Below are positions 34,172 to 45,560 of a stretch of 64,000 nt of DNA, in pieces. The stretch covers positions 14,552,137-14,616,136 of the forward strand of contig CM022955.1 of the NCBI GenBank assembly GCA_012931725.1, written 5' to 3'. Positions within the stretch are counted from its first letter, which is position 1; each line of letters opens with the position of its first letter. The notes beneath the pieces were generated by a model. The model saw nothing but the letters and a program-made list of their open reading frames with translations. It had not been told where the DNA came from and did no database searches. The stretch comes from Litsea cubeba. Its lineage: Eukaryota; Streptophyta; Magnoliopsida; Laurales; Lauraceae. A program made the position numbers and the translations under genes.

Positions 34172-36696
34172 ATGGGCACCCCTAGGTTCAGTTTAGACAC
34201 CGAAGAGGGCATAGCCAGATTTAGGGCTGCCTTCGATATTCCGGAGCGAGTCCTGCTCAAGCCGGCAGACTCCGTCGACTATGCCACGATGCGCTGGTCC
34301 GGCGGCTGGATGCCGTTCCCTCTGATCTCTGTGATCGAGGGCGGGGTCAGATTCCCCCTGCACCCTCTACTTAGAGCTTGCCTCAGTACCTGGTCCCTTA
34401 CCCCGTGCCAGCTGATGCCCAATGGCTATAAGGTCATCATGGGCACGGCGAAGCTGAATGAGGCTCTGGGGACCGACCTAGGTGTCCATGATATCGAGGA
34501 CACCTATGATATCTGCAAGGCCGGGGAAGGGAAATATTATCTCCGGGTGAAGCCGCAGCGAAGAGGCTTCATCCTGGCCTTGGAAGATTCAAGTAAGAAT
34601 GCCGAAGAAGCCTTCTTCTGCGTTTCGGGGGACTGGGAGTTCGGCGCTGGCGAAAGTAGGAGGCCAGCGGTCCCGCGCCGCCCCGGGACTGTCCCAAGTA
34701 AACATCGCTCCTTTTTACTCATCTTCTTTGCTTGATTTCGACGATGCCGCCGAGCTGACTCCTCTATTCTTTGTTATGCAGAGGCAGGTGCGAGACGACG
34801 CTGAGCTGCGAGTGAGGGCTGGAGGAGGAACCCCGACGACATCAACAAGGTCGAGAGGTATAAGGGGCACGAGACTAGGTCGGCTTGGAAGCTGCTCGGA
34901 TACACGCCGAGATACCGCGGCCACTACCAGAGGACCGGGGTACCCGAGGTGGACGAAGCGCATCCTGATCGTCCAACCGTCTCCCTTGCTGTACCTGCCG
35001 GGATCCCCTTGAGCGATCCTGCCGCTAGCCGAGCCGCGTCTGGGTCCGAGGTGTCCACCTCCAGTTCGGAGCCGCCGAACCTGAGGCAGATAGTGGACGC
35101 TTACTCTTCTGATCAGGAAGAAGATATGGCGGGAAGGTCGAGGGAGCCTGCCGTCAAGGACCTAGCGGCCAAGTTCACGCGGGGGTCTTCATCCTCTGCG
35201 ACGCCATCTTCTGCCAGCACCCGAGCAGCTTCGAGCTCGGGAGGTGCTGGCGACACTTCCGCTCCTGCTCCTGCTTCAAATGCGGGAGTTCGGCGACGTT
35301 CGCCGGAGCGCCCGAGGGAGGGGTCCCCGCCCAGGAAGAAGTCCAAGGCGGGGGAGAAGGACCTGGGGGCCGAACAGCCTCCGAAGGGCAAAACCCCTGC
35401 GCGGGCCCCCGGAGCCAAGGCCCCAACTGACAAGAGTGCACCGGCTGAGAAAAGTGCACCAGCTGAGAAGAGCGTGCCGGCAGGCAGGCCGTCAAGCGGG
35501 ACGACTCGCGAGCACAATACCTCGGCGGGGCAAGGATCCGGGTCGTCCTCCGGACCCCGAACTGCCCCAGCGCCATGGAGGCCGAGGATGGAAACGCAAC
35601 CCGGCAAGCCTCTGAACGTCGAGGATCGGCTGCTGGGGAACACCGACGTCATCGGGGCCCTCGCCAAGGTCTGTGCTCTGCCACGGGATGTGGAGACGCA
35701 CGAGAGGTTCGATAACGAGAGCCTGATGGTTTCGGCGATTCAGGCTAACCTCCTGGTAAGCGCTTTCAGTGTTTTCCTTCCAAGTAATTTGGCTCAACTG
35801 CCCCAGCTTGACCTATCTTTCTCCATTTGCAGAACGTACAGAGGCTCCTGACCGTGGTGGGGCGGAGTGATAGGAATGCTGCACGGGTCACTCAGCTGGA
35901 GTCCGAGAGGGACAAGCTGAAGAAGGAGCTGGAGGAGCTGCAGGCGGGAATGGAGCGGATGAAAAAGGCCAGCGCTGAGGAGGCCGCTCGGCTGGCGTCG
36001 GCTCTGGCTGGTGTCGCCGAACTTACGGCGAAGACCAACCAGCTGAAGGGCGAGATCTGGGCAAGGAACAAGAAGACCGCCGAGCTGGAGTCGGAGCTGG
36101 CCAGGTTAAAGGCTGAATCGATGGCTGAGGGGATGAGGCTGCGCGGGGAAGTGCTGGCTGGGCGAGCCGAAACGGCGAAATTGAAGACGGCGAACGCCGA
36201 GCTGGAGAAAGAGAAGACCTCTCTTTTGTCCGAGGCCCAGTCCGCCTTCCAGGATGGGGTGGATCACGCCACTGAGCTGTATGAGAAGCAGGTGGAGGAG
36301 ATCACCACCATCCTGTTCGAGGAAGGATGCCTGGCCGCACTGAGACGTGCGGGGGTCCCTGGAGACCATCCTGTCTATCGGGACCTGCCGAAGTACTCGG
36401 ACTCGGCTCCTGAGCCGAGCTCCACTCCTGCAGCCGAAAGTACCCCAGTTGAAGCTCCTGCAGTCGTTCCTGCTCCGGAAGACACTCCAGCTGCCCCGGT
36501 CTTAAGCGACGCCCCGGTCGCCAGCGATGCTTCGGCCGTGCCTCAGGGTGAGACCTCTTCTGCTCCTGGTTCTGGTGAGGTACCGGTCAAAGCCTCCTCT
36601 GCCAGCGACGCTCCAAGCAAGGTCACGGTTTCGGCCGAGTCCACTGGTCTAGCAGATACGGTGATCGACCTAGTGGAGTCGCCGAAACCACAGTAG
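34172..36696 (+). CDS. Gypsy-1 antisense gene: transposon-associated domain plus coiled coil (spliced)
   Basis: It lies on the strand opposite gag-pol, between pol and the 3' LTR. Exon A starts MGTPRFSLDTEEGIARFRAA (34172). It matches the kind of domain known as 'putative gypsy type transposon' (DYATMRWSGGWMPFPLISV, FPLHPLLRACL, YYLRVKPQRR, FFCVSGDWEF) and probably ends at a GT near 34698. Exon B (about 34782-35755) has NPDDINKVERYKGHETRSAW, then a long Ser/Pro/Lys/Ala-rich linker, then ETHERFDNESLMVSAIQANLL. Exon C (35833-36696) continues in phase 0 (NVQRLLTVVG) into about 150 residues of heptad coiled coil, an FEEGCLAALRRAGVP block and an acidic Pro/Ala/Ser tail. TGA at 34802-34804 falls in frame if exon A is joined as proposed, so it is either mutated or spliced differently. 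Function unknown. Confidence 0.7.
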
Positions 36697-38066
36697 TCGG
36701 GCTCCTTTTTATTTTTGTCTTCTTGCATGTAATGTTTTTGCTCCTTAGCCTTGTAATACTCTCAGTAATCAATGAAAAACGGGCTTCTTTACTTGTGCAT
36801 TCTTTCTCTGCATTTGTTTCTCCTTCATTTCTGGATGTGCATTGAATGGTGTTGAATGCCTTTACTGTGACGTGTGACCCTCGAGGTAGAGAGAGTCAAA
36901 CGGTCCTCATACCTGTCTGTGCCGATTCTCCGTATTCTGGAGGCCATAAATAGCAATAAACATGGTGGCACGGCCTATGAGGGAAACAGACGGATGTCTC
37001 CACTTGGCGTCGTAGGGATCGCTGGTCAACAGTCGTGCATCCCAAGTAACGCGTGGGAGACTTCGCCCCCATAACTTCCTTCGGAGGCTGAGCCCTTCTT
37101 CTTCCCATAAGTAGGGGCAACAGGCTTGCCATGGGCGATGAAAAGAACAGAACGTAAGATAGTTTAAATCACGTAGACACAGGAGCCATGCCTGTTAGAC
37201 ATTCTGCGATCTTCGATCCGGGGGGAACCCTTCCGCCTGTGGACGGCTTTCTCCAAGGGGGGAAGCCCATCGTGGTCTGCGCGCTCTCTGAAGGAACTCC
37301 CCGTGGACCACGCGCTCTCTGAACGCGGGTTCATGGCCGACCGTCCCTGGTCAGGTTGCGGGGGACACCTCTGCAACTGCGGGATGGTCGGGCCCTGGGT
37401 GTCTGCCGATCCTGCAGGGTCTTGTGTGGCATCGAGCCCGCGCCCTGTCAGAATGGTAAGACTAAGGGTGGAGTTGAGGCCCGCTGGACCTGGGGGCTTT
37501 TCAAACTTTGGTCTCACTGACCGGAGGGTGTTGAAGAGCTCGGCGAGGTCCAGGGCCTCCGGACTGGAGGGGCTCTGCAGTCGCTTTGGTCTGACCAACC
37601 AAAGTGTATTGTAGAGCTCGGTGAAATTCAGGATCACTCAGAACCTCCAGTCTACGATCCGGCATCTTGGAGTCTGCAGCCCGAAGAGTCGGCGAAGATC
37701 AGAGTTTCCCAGCTTTTCTTTATTTTCTGCTTTTTAGAGGACTGTGATCCTCCTTTTTGTACTTTGCTTTCTGTTCTGTAACTCTTGTAATAAAGCAACT
37801 TTCAATGAATAAAAAGGATGAACTTTGTGATCATTCAAACTGTGTGCAGCGCCTTTGCGTTCTCTTTTACTTTTCATGTACTGTTCTGGAACACAAGTGT
37901 TTTTGTGCTGCTTTGCTGTGTTTGAGTGCTGGCACAGCTCTTTCTCTCTGAAAAGCTGACCTTGGCCGAAATGGCTGGCTTTGGCCGAGACGAGCTGCTT
38001 GTGCCGAAGTGGAGTCATCATCTCGCTGGTTTCGGCTATGGGAGCGTGAGCTCGGCAATGATCTTT
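36697..38066. other. Gypsy-1 non-coding spacer downstream of the antisense gene
   Basis: No gene. After the antisense stop codon come CTTGTAATACTC and AATCAATGAAAAACG (36751-36780), then TGTAATAAAGCAACTTT with AATGAATAAAAAG (37785-37815). These resemble plus-strand poly(A) signals. The stretch 37180-37640 is GC-rich with repeated CCGTGGACCACGCG-like segments. Confidence 0.4.
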
Positions 38067-38534
38067 GAGGGGTGTAAAAACCCTGATTTTAGGAATTCGG
38101 CCGAGTGTCCGAACTCGAGGCCTTTTCCAGGGCTGTTAACCCTTGAGTGGGTTCAAAACCCGGGACTTTAGGAATTCGGCCGAGTGTAAGAACTCCAGGC
38201 TATTTCCAGGGCGTAGACCCTTGAGTGGGTTCAAAACCCGGGACTTTAGGAATTCGGCCGAGTGTAAGAACTCCAGGCTATTTCCAGGGCGTAGACCCTT
38301 GAGTGGGTTCAAAACCCGGGACTTTAGGAATTCGGCCGAGTGTAAGAACTCCAGGCTATTTCCAAGGCGTAGACCCTTGAGTGGGTTCAAAACCCGGGAC
38401 TTTAGGAATTCGGCCGAGTGTAAGAACTCCAGGCTATTTCCAGGGCGTAGACCCTTGAGTGGGTTCAAAACCCGGGACTTTAGGAATTTGGCCGAGTGTA
38501 AGAACTCCAGGCCATTTCCAGGGCGTAGACCCAG
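38067..38534. repeat. Gypsy-1 tandem array, six 78-bp units
   Basis: Units start at 38067 (diverged), 38145, 38223, 38301, 38379 and 38457. Each is GAGTGGGTTCAAAACCCG.. then GGAATTCGGCCGAGTGTAAG.. then CCAGGGCGTAGACCCTT. The middle four are almost identical. Since 78 is a multiple of three, both strands appear open over the array, but nothing suggests a protein. It lies between the end of integrase and the antisense gene, where Tat-lineage elements often carry tandem repeats. Confidence 0.95.
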
Positions 38535-38618
38535 TGCTGCCGGAATCAGTCAGAGAGAGACGACAAATTGATGACAAGGCGAAAGCTGCTTTTATTGATT
38601 CTGAGATTCAATACATCC

Positions 38619-41600
38619 TTAGAAATAAAATTTCTTCAAGTGGGATGCATTCCATGGTCTCGGCAGTGGCTTGCCTTCTAAGTCTTCGAGCTTGTAGGCT
38701 GACTTTCCTGCCAGTGAGACTATTCTGAACGAGCCATGCTAGTTCGGGGCCAACTTCCCTTCGTTTGGCTCTATGTCAGCTGGCAGGGTTTTCTTTAGAA
38801 CCAGCTCTCCCGTGGAGAACTTTCTTTCTCTGACATTTTGATTGTATGCCCTGGCTAACCGTTGCTGATAGTCGGTCAGTCGCAGGGCTGCTGCTTCTCG
38901 TCGCTCGTCTGCCAGCTCCAGCTCCATTGCCAGGTTCGTCTCATTTCGGCCTTGGTCGACCAGCTCTGTCCTCAGGGTAGGAAGGCCGATTTCCAAGGAA
39001 TGACTGCCTCCATCCCGTAGGCCAGAGAGAAAGGTGTTGCCGAGGTGGACCTCCTTGGAGTTGTTCTGTATGCCCACAGCACGCTCGGAAGCTCCTCTGT
39101 CCATCTGCCCTTTGCCTTGTCCAGTCGCTTCTTCAGGCCGTCCAGGATCACTTTGTTGGAGATTTCTGCCTGGCCATTACTCTGTGGATATGCCGGAGTG
39201 GAGTAATGATTTCTGATGCCGTGCTCTTGGCAGAAGTCTTTGAAGGACTTGGAGTCGAACTGAGTCCCGTTATCCGAAATCAGGGTCCGGGGGATACCGA
39301 ACCTCGTAAGGATGTTTTTTCCAAACGAAGTTCCTGGAGTCCCTGTCCGTGATTGAAGACAACGGTTCAGCTTCTATCCATTTTGCGAAGTAGTCCGTAG
39401 CCACTATCAGCCATCTCTTGTTTCCTGGAGCTCGGTGAAGAGGCCCCACAATGTCCAGGCCCCATTGAGCGAAGGGCCATGGGCTAGAGAGGGGACTCAG
39501 ATCTTGTGCTGGCTGGTGGAGGGAGTGGGCGAACTTCTGGCACTTCTCGCATTTCCTGGCGTAGACCTGCGCGTCTTTCTGCATGTAGGGCCACCAGTAG
39601 CCCTGGCTTATTGCTCTGTAAGCCAGGGATCGACCTCCTATGTGACTGCCGCAGATTCCTTCGTGGATCTCATACAGGAAGTCGTCCACCTTGCTTGGAT
39701 GGACGCATTGGAGGTATGGACTTGTGAAGGATTTCCTGTAGAGTTTGCCTTCGGGAGAGAGCTAGAATCGCGCTACTTTGAGTCTGATCCTGTGGGCTTC
39801 AGCCTTGTCCTCGGGGAGCTGGTCGTCCTTCAAGTAGGCGACAATTGGATCCATCCAGCTTGGGCCGAGGTCAGCACAGAGGACAAGCCGAGATGAATGG
39901 AGTTCTAAACTTGACCTTGACTACTGACCCAACCTCGATGGTCCTTTTCTTCCCTGCTTCGACAGCGGAGGCCAGGTTTGCAAGCGCATCTGCGTGCGTG
40001 TTGGTATCTCTGGATATTTGCCTGACCTCGGCTTTCTGGAAATGAGAGAGCAGTTTTTTCGCAAGGGCTAAGTAGGCCGCCATCCTGTCGTCCCTGGCCT
40101 GGTAGTCTCCAGCGAGCTGGCTAGTTACCAGTTGAGAGTCGCTGAAGATCACCAGGTGCTGGGCTCCGAGGATTTGGGCGCTGTTCAACCCTGCAATCAG
40201 TGCTTCGTACTCTGCCTCATTGTTTGTCGCTTTGAAGTCCAGGGTGAAGGCCTGCTCTATGACCAGACCCTCTGGCGATTGGAGAACTATGCCGGCGCCA
40301 GCTCTCTTGGAGGTGGACGACCCGTCGACAAAGATCTTCCATGCCGAGGTGGGAGACTGCTCGACCTCAGTTTCTACTGGCTCGTGCCCTGTGCCCCCCA
40401 GTGCCGTGCCGAGCTGGGTCGGAGCCGGGTTGGGGGAGACGAATTCGACGATAAAGTCTGCCAGAATCTAGGCTTTGATCGCAGTTCGGGGACGGTACTG
40501 TATATCATACTGCCCCAGTTCGACTGCCCACTTTGATATTCGCCCTGAAAAGTCAACCTTCTTGAATACTGAACGGAGCGGGTGCTCCGTGATCACCACA
40601 ACAGTGTGGGATTGGAAATAATGGGAGAGCTTGCGGGAGGCACTGACGAGAGCCAACGCAAGCTTCTCCAATAGAAGGTACCTGGTCTCGGCATCGAGCA
40701 AGGTCTTGCTCGTGTAATAAATTGGTTTTTGAATTCCCTCGTCCTCCCTGATGAGGACGGAGCTCACTGCGTGATCCGAGACCGCCAGATACAAATACAG
40801 AATCTCCCCCGGAGTTGGGGTGGAGAGTAGGGGTGGTGACATTAAATAGGTTTTGAGTGCGGCCAATGCCTGGTCGCACTCGGGGGTCCACTGGAATTTC
40901 AAATTTTTCTTTAGAAGCTGAAAGAAAGGCCTGCACTTATCTGATGACCGGCTGATGAAGCGATTCAGTGCGGCAGCCATTCCTGTGAGCTTCTGAACTT
41001 CCTTCGTGGTAGAGGGGCTCTGGATGCCCTGAATTGCAGTGATCTGGTCCGGATTAGCCTCTATCCCCCTCCGCGTTACCAAGCTGCCGAGGAACTTGCC
41101 AGAGGCTACGCCGAAGGCGCACTTGGAAGCGTTTAGCTTGAGCTTGTATGCGCGAAGGATGTCGAAGATTTGGCCGAGATCCGCCAGATGATCGCCGGAG
41201 TGTACTGATTTAACGACCATGTCGTCGATGTATACCTCTACCGTTCGGCCGAGCTGAGCATGGAACATTTCTGTGACGAGGCGCTGATAGGTTGCCCCCG
41301 CGTTCTTTAGCCCGAAGGGCATCACCTTGTAGCAGTAAGTGCCGCGGGGGGTTATGAATGATGTTTTCTCCTCACAGGCTCGTAGAGCGGGATCTGGTGG
41401 TAGCCTCTGTAGGCGTCGAGGAAGCTCATTCGGTCGTGACCAGCGGTGGCGTCGATCAGTTGGTCAATCTTTGGAAGGGGGAAACTATCTTTAGGGCAGG
41501 CCCTGTTCAAATCTGTGAAGTCCACGCACACCCTCCACTTTCCAGTTTTCTTCTTGACCACCACCGTGTTGGCCAGCCACACCGGGTACTGGACTTCCCG

Positions 41601-44369
41601 GATGGCTCCTGCCTTTAGCAGGTTGTCGACCTCTTCGACGACCGCATCTGTCTGCTGCAGCCCTGTCCTACGGGCCCTCTGCACTACCGGCTTGTGGTCG
41701 GGGTCCACATTCAGCTTGTGGCACATGACCTCAGGGTCGACCCCAGGCATTTCGCTTGGGCTCCAGGCGAAGACGTCGACGTTCTGCATCAAGAACCGAG
41801 AGAGCTCGGCCCTCTCCTCGTCTGGCAGCTGGGTGCCAATCAGGAAGAACCTGTCTGGATCTGCCGGATTTAGCCTGACCTCGGCCAGGTCCTCGATGCT
41901 CTTCTTTTCGGGGTCTCGGCCGATTTCGTCGAGGCCTTTCTCGAACTCGGCGAGGTTGACGCGCTCTGGCTCTTTTACTGCCGGGACTGCGGCCAGCATG
42001 CACTGCCTGGCTTGCTGCTGATCTCCCTCCACTGTAACTACTTCCATCTTGCCCTCCTTGTTCTCAAGGACGAACTTCAGCTTTTGATGGAGGGAAGAAT
42101 GAACTGCTTCTAACTTGTGGAGCCACGTTCTGCCCAGAGTGACGTTGTAGGGAGAAGGGGCGTCCACGACTAGAAAGCCGGCCGACACGGAGGCTTCGCC
42201 AACTCGGGTCTCCAGGGTGATCCTGCCCTTGGGGTAGACTGGTGTGGCGGACAACCCTAGCAGGGGTGCACGGACCTCCGTGAGGTCTGCTTCGGAGAGT
42301 CTCATCTTCTTGAAGCAGTCGTAGTAGAGGACCTCGGAGGAGCTGCCGGAGTCGACGAGGATCCTCTTCACTGTGAAGTCTCTCAGCTTCATGGTGAGGA
42401 GCAGGGGGTCGTTGTGAGGGAGCTGGATTCCCTCTAGGTCTCTGTCGGAGAACGAGATGGCGGGTCGGTCGCGGCGGGCTTTCTTGGATGCCGGAGCGAG
42501 CTCGGCTTTCAATACTTCCTTCCCGTGCGAAGCCCGCCTGGCTTCGGCACGGGCCTGGGAGCTGCCCCGGGATGAGGAAGCGGGAGCTGAGGACGCCAGA
42601 TGGATCACGTTAATGATCTTCTCTGAATCCTCACTGTCTGGAGCCTGGGCTGCGCTCTGGTGAATCCGGCCCTCACTGCCGCCGGCATCACCTGCCTTGA
42701 CGAATTCTGGAATGTGGCCTTCTTCGGCCAACTTCTCCAGGTACCACTGCAAGGTCTTGCAGTCCTCGGTCTTGTGCCCGTTACCCCTATGGAAGGAGCA
42801 GTAGAGCTTGCTTCGGCTGCCGGAGGTGGGCTCATTCTTCAAGGGCTGAGGGTACTTGAAGAACGGCTTGGACCTGATCTTGGTCAGGATGCGGTAGATC
42901 GGCTCCTTGAAGACGACGTTGACGCTCTGACTGGCGCTGGAGGGAGGTCTGGGCTTCCAGGCGCCCCCGGATCTGGACGACGCAGGCTTCGCCGAACTGG
43001 AGACCCAGGCCTGCTTGGGCTCCTGCTTCTGGAAGGGCCTCCCGCCTCTCTGCCGAGGCTGGCTACTCTTCTGCTCGGGCTCCGGATGCCCGTCCTGGTC
43101 CCGGGCTCGGATCTCGTCTTCCTCCTGGGCGATGAAGCGCTTTACCCGGGACATCAACTCTGGCATGGATTCTGGGGGGTTCCCGGCCAAGTCCTTCCGC
43201 AAGTCGTGGCCGGGGATTAGGGCATGCTGGAAGGCGTAGATTGCTATCTCCTCCCTGGTGCCCTCGATCTGGCTGTAGACCGCCCAGAATCGCTGGGCAA
43301 ACTTGGCGAGGGTCTCACCCTGCTTCATTCTCAGGGCGAGGAGGTCCCCTTCTTTCTTGGGGATGACGCTGTAGGCTTGGAACTTCTTCAGGAAGGAGAG
43401 CTGGAGCTCCTTCCAACTCGAAACGGACTTCTCTGGGAGAGAACAGAACCACTTCAGGGGGAGGTCACCCAAACTGGAGGAGAAGATTTTCTTGTTCAGG
43501 TGACCCTCATTCCCCCAGATGGACATCTTCTAGGAGAAGTGTCGGAGGTGAGCGGATGGGTCGGACAGTCCGTCATAGGGGACGAACCGCGGGACAGAGA
43601 ACTTTCTGGGCAAGGGGGTGCGCTCGATCTCTTTTGTGAAGGGTGAGCCCCCCAAATCAGTGTGACCACAGATCTGCTTCTGGTCCCGCACGTCCAGGTT
43701 GTGCTGGAGAGCCAATCTGACGCGTTTGTCAAATCGCTCCTGCTCATCGTCCTTCTCTGGGGTCTGAGCCTTTGGCTTTCGCTTGGAGTGGTTCGGGCTA
43801 CGATGGCTATGAGTTCGGCCATCGCGGCTATGATGACTCCGGCTGTTGCTCGAGCCTTCGTCACGAATCTGGCTCCGCTTATGGTCCAGATGGTTTCTGA
43901 GGTCCTCGCGGGGAGGCTGGGCTGCCCTGCTGGGGGCGTCCCTCTTCTTCCCTTGAGGCTCAGAGACTTGCCTCAAGGAGGCGGTCTGCGCTGCCCTCAG
44001 CTGCTGCTGGAGCTCGCGAATCAGCTGTTCTTGCCTCTGGAGGAGAGCAGTTTGGGCTTCGAGAACCCCTCCAGTGGCAGGGGGTTGAACGTGGCGCGTC
44101 TCTCCTACGGCCACGGCTTTGTCCTTCCGAGGACGCTCATGCAGACGCTCATCGCGTCTGGGTGGCATGACTTCCTCTGCTGAGATCGAGGCCTCGAGCC
44201 CCTCTTGGAAGGGGAACTCGACAAAGAGCTGAGAGCCTAAGCGGCCCTCGCCTGCAGACGTGCCATGCACCGTGCGGGAGCGCCCTTGAGGAGGGACGTC
44301 CGTCGACGGTGGTGGCAGCTCGAGCGCTGCTCTCGAGGACTCTACGCCCTTCCTAGCTTTCGGAGGCAT
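38619..44369 (-). pseudogene. Gypsy-1 gag-pol, degraded (three stops, four frameshifts)
   Basis: Gag starts MPPKARKGVESS at 44369 and runs into pol without a terminator apart from mutations. Domains in order: gag with LKWFCSLPEKSVSSW; protease VDSGSSSEVLYYDCFKKM; reverse transcriptase with CVDFTDLNRACPKD and YIDD (41221-41232); RNase H with FVDGSSTSKRAGAGIVL and NNEAEYEALIAGL; integrase with a zinc-binding HEGICGSHIGG..CEKCQKF and a DDE core (GLDIVGP, ISDNG, NGQAEISNKV); end LKKFYF-TAA at 38619. Stops are TAG at 43530-43532, 40468-40470 and 38739-38741. Frame changes lie near 41365, 39880, 39318 (an A-run) and 38995. The first two stops replace Gln codons; the third replaces a Trp expected in NWHG. 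The protein cannot be made in full. Confidence 0.93.
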
Positions 44370-44421
44370 GGCTTCTGAGAGATTGAGGTTAAGAAGGTTG
44401 GGAAGGTTGGGATATTACTTT

Positions 44422-44438
44422 CCCACAGACGGCGCCAA
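44422..44438 (-). other. Gypsy-1 primer-binding site
   Basis: The minus strand reads TGGCGCCGTCTGTGGGA directly inside the 5' LTR. This TGGCGCCGT type of site is common in plant Ty3/gypsy elements. Confidence 0.85.
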
Positions 44439-44439
44439 T

Positions 44440-45329
44440 TGTAGGTGCAGAAAATAATGACCCATAATAACTGGGGAGCCTTAGAGGACTTATCCAACGA
44501 TGGTGATGACTGGGTACCGTCCGAAAGCCTGAAAGGGAAGAACACACGGTCAGAGGACCCTGGCCTGGGCGGCGCAAGGCTCTCCGATGCCAAAGTCAGT
44601 GAAGGAACTGGAACAATGGAAGGAGAGGAAGAAGAGAGGCAGAGTAACAGCTTTCAAGTGTATATGTTGCGTACCTTGCATGTGAAATGCAGTCCTTTTT
44701 ATAGACGATTTGGAAGATATCTTGGACGATATCTTGGCATGGGTCTCATGATTCGATGAGAAGTCATGATCAGCCCACGTTGCAATTAATGCGGTCCAAT
44801 CTAGCCCACTCTGCATTAAATGCGCGTCGGATCAGCCCACGTTGCATTTAATGTGCGTCTTGTTGGGCCAGATCGTGTTGGACGCCTTTGGCGGTAGGGG
44901 TACCGTCGGATCCGCCCTCGGGCCCTGCCCTGATGTGGCCTCAGCCGCTGGATGCCGCCATGTCAGTGATCTGGCGAAGATTGTGAGCGGTTGGATGTCG
45001 CATCTGTCCTGCTAGCTCGCGCCCCTACTCCTCCACGTGCTTGATGACGTGGAGGGGGCGAGGGGCGCAAGCGGAGGTTCTTTCTTGCTTCGGCTCCCGT
45101 CCCGGCTCTTTCAGCCGAGGTGGAGCTCTCTGCCGAGATGGACACACGAGGTGGCCGAGCTCGGCGCTAGCGGCCCAGAGCTGCTTGACTTCGGCCGGAC
45201 CTCCTGTCCTGGCAGCCGGGGTGAGCCTGGTGCCACATGGGTCTCACGCGGATGGCACGTGAAAATGCTTAGACTCATCTGATGGCTGTGATTAGCGTAA
45301 TCCCGTGGCTCTGGAAATCTCCCCACACA
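44440..45329 (-). repeat. Gypsy-1 5' LTR
   Basis: 890 bp, TGTAGGTGCAG..CCCCACACA on the plus strand. It is GC-rich in its right part and contains repeated GATATCTTGG near 44717-44737. Confidence 0.95.
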
Positions 45330-45560
45330 GTAGCCGTGAGGTATGTATTATATATGTGGTATAAAGTTTACAAGTTTACTCCTTCAGTCAAGTCAAGGAG
45401 TGATAGAATACAAGATTTTCCTATTTGAGGAAAGAAAATATACAGAGACATAAATCTAAGTTTTTGACAGATGAGCTTCAATAGATTTTATCTCTTGATA
45501 TGCTGATCTTGTGGGAATGAGTTGACTGAGGTTCTCAAATGAGTTGGCTGAGGATCTCTA
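45330..45560 (-). repeat. Probable remainder of the copia-3 5' LTR, split off by gypsy-1
   Basis: The sequence follows directly from the gypsy-1 target duplication. It is expected to continue the LTR whose last 27 bp are at 32743-32769. A TATA-like CATATATAATAC (minus) lies at about 45341-45352. The far edge is not established; GGATCTCTACA near 45551-45561 would give a TG start on the minus strand. No paired LTR was found, so the assignment is inference. Confidence 0.4.

Larger units (their letters stand above)
32770..45329 (-). mobile_element. Gypsy-1: Tat-like Ty3/gypsy element nested in the copia-3 5' LTR
   Basis: It is a 12.56-kb element with two 890-bp LTRs (32770-33659 and 44440-45329). 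They differ by about 11 substitutions, all transitions, with no indels. Flanks are ATAGC (32765-32769) and GTAGC (45330-45334), a 5-bp target duplication with one mismatch. The minus strand carries a gypsy primer site (TGGCGCCGTCTGTGGGA), then GAG-PR-RT-RH-INT. A region of about 5 kb then follows, with an antisense spliced gene and a tandem array before the 3' LTR. A long 3' region with an antisense ORF and tandem repeats is typical of the plant Tat lineage. Pol is no longer intact. Confidence 0.95.

Noticed and set aside
35113..35667. 184-codon minus-strand frame in gypsy-1
   Set aside because: It is the complement of the low-complexity Ser/Pro/Lys linker of the antisense gene; high GC keeps several frames open.
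38067..38534. CRISPR-like direct repeats
   Set aside because: Units are contiguous 78-bp tandem repeats with no unique spacers, in a plant retrotransposon.
38143..38571. Repetitive 110- and 142-codon frames on both strands
   Set aside because: The 78-bp tandem unit is a multiple of three, so any frame open in one unit stays open throughout. Both strands being open at once shows it is not coding evidence.
32770..45329. Pararetrovirus or endogenous virus
   Set aside because: It has LTRs, a target duplication, gypsy domain order GAG-PR-RT-RH-INT and a gypsy primer site; no envelope or movement protein was seen.
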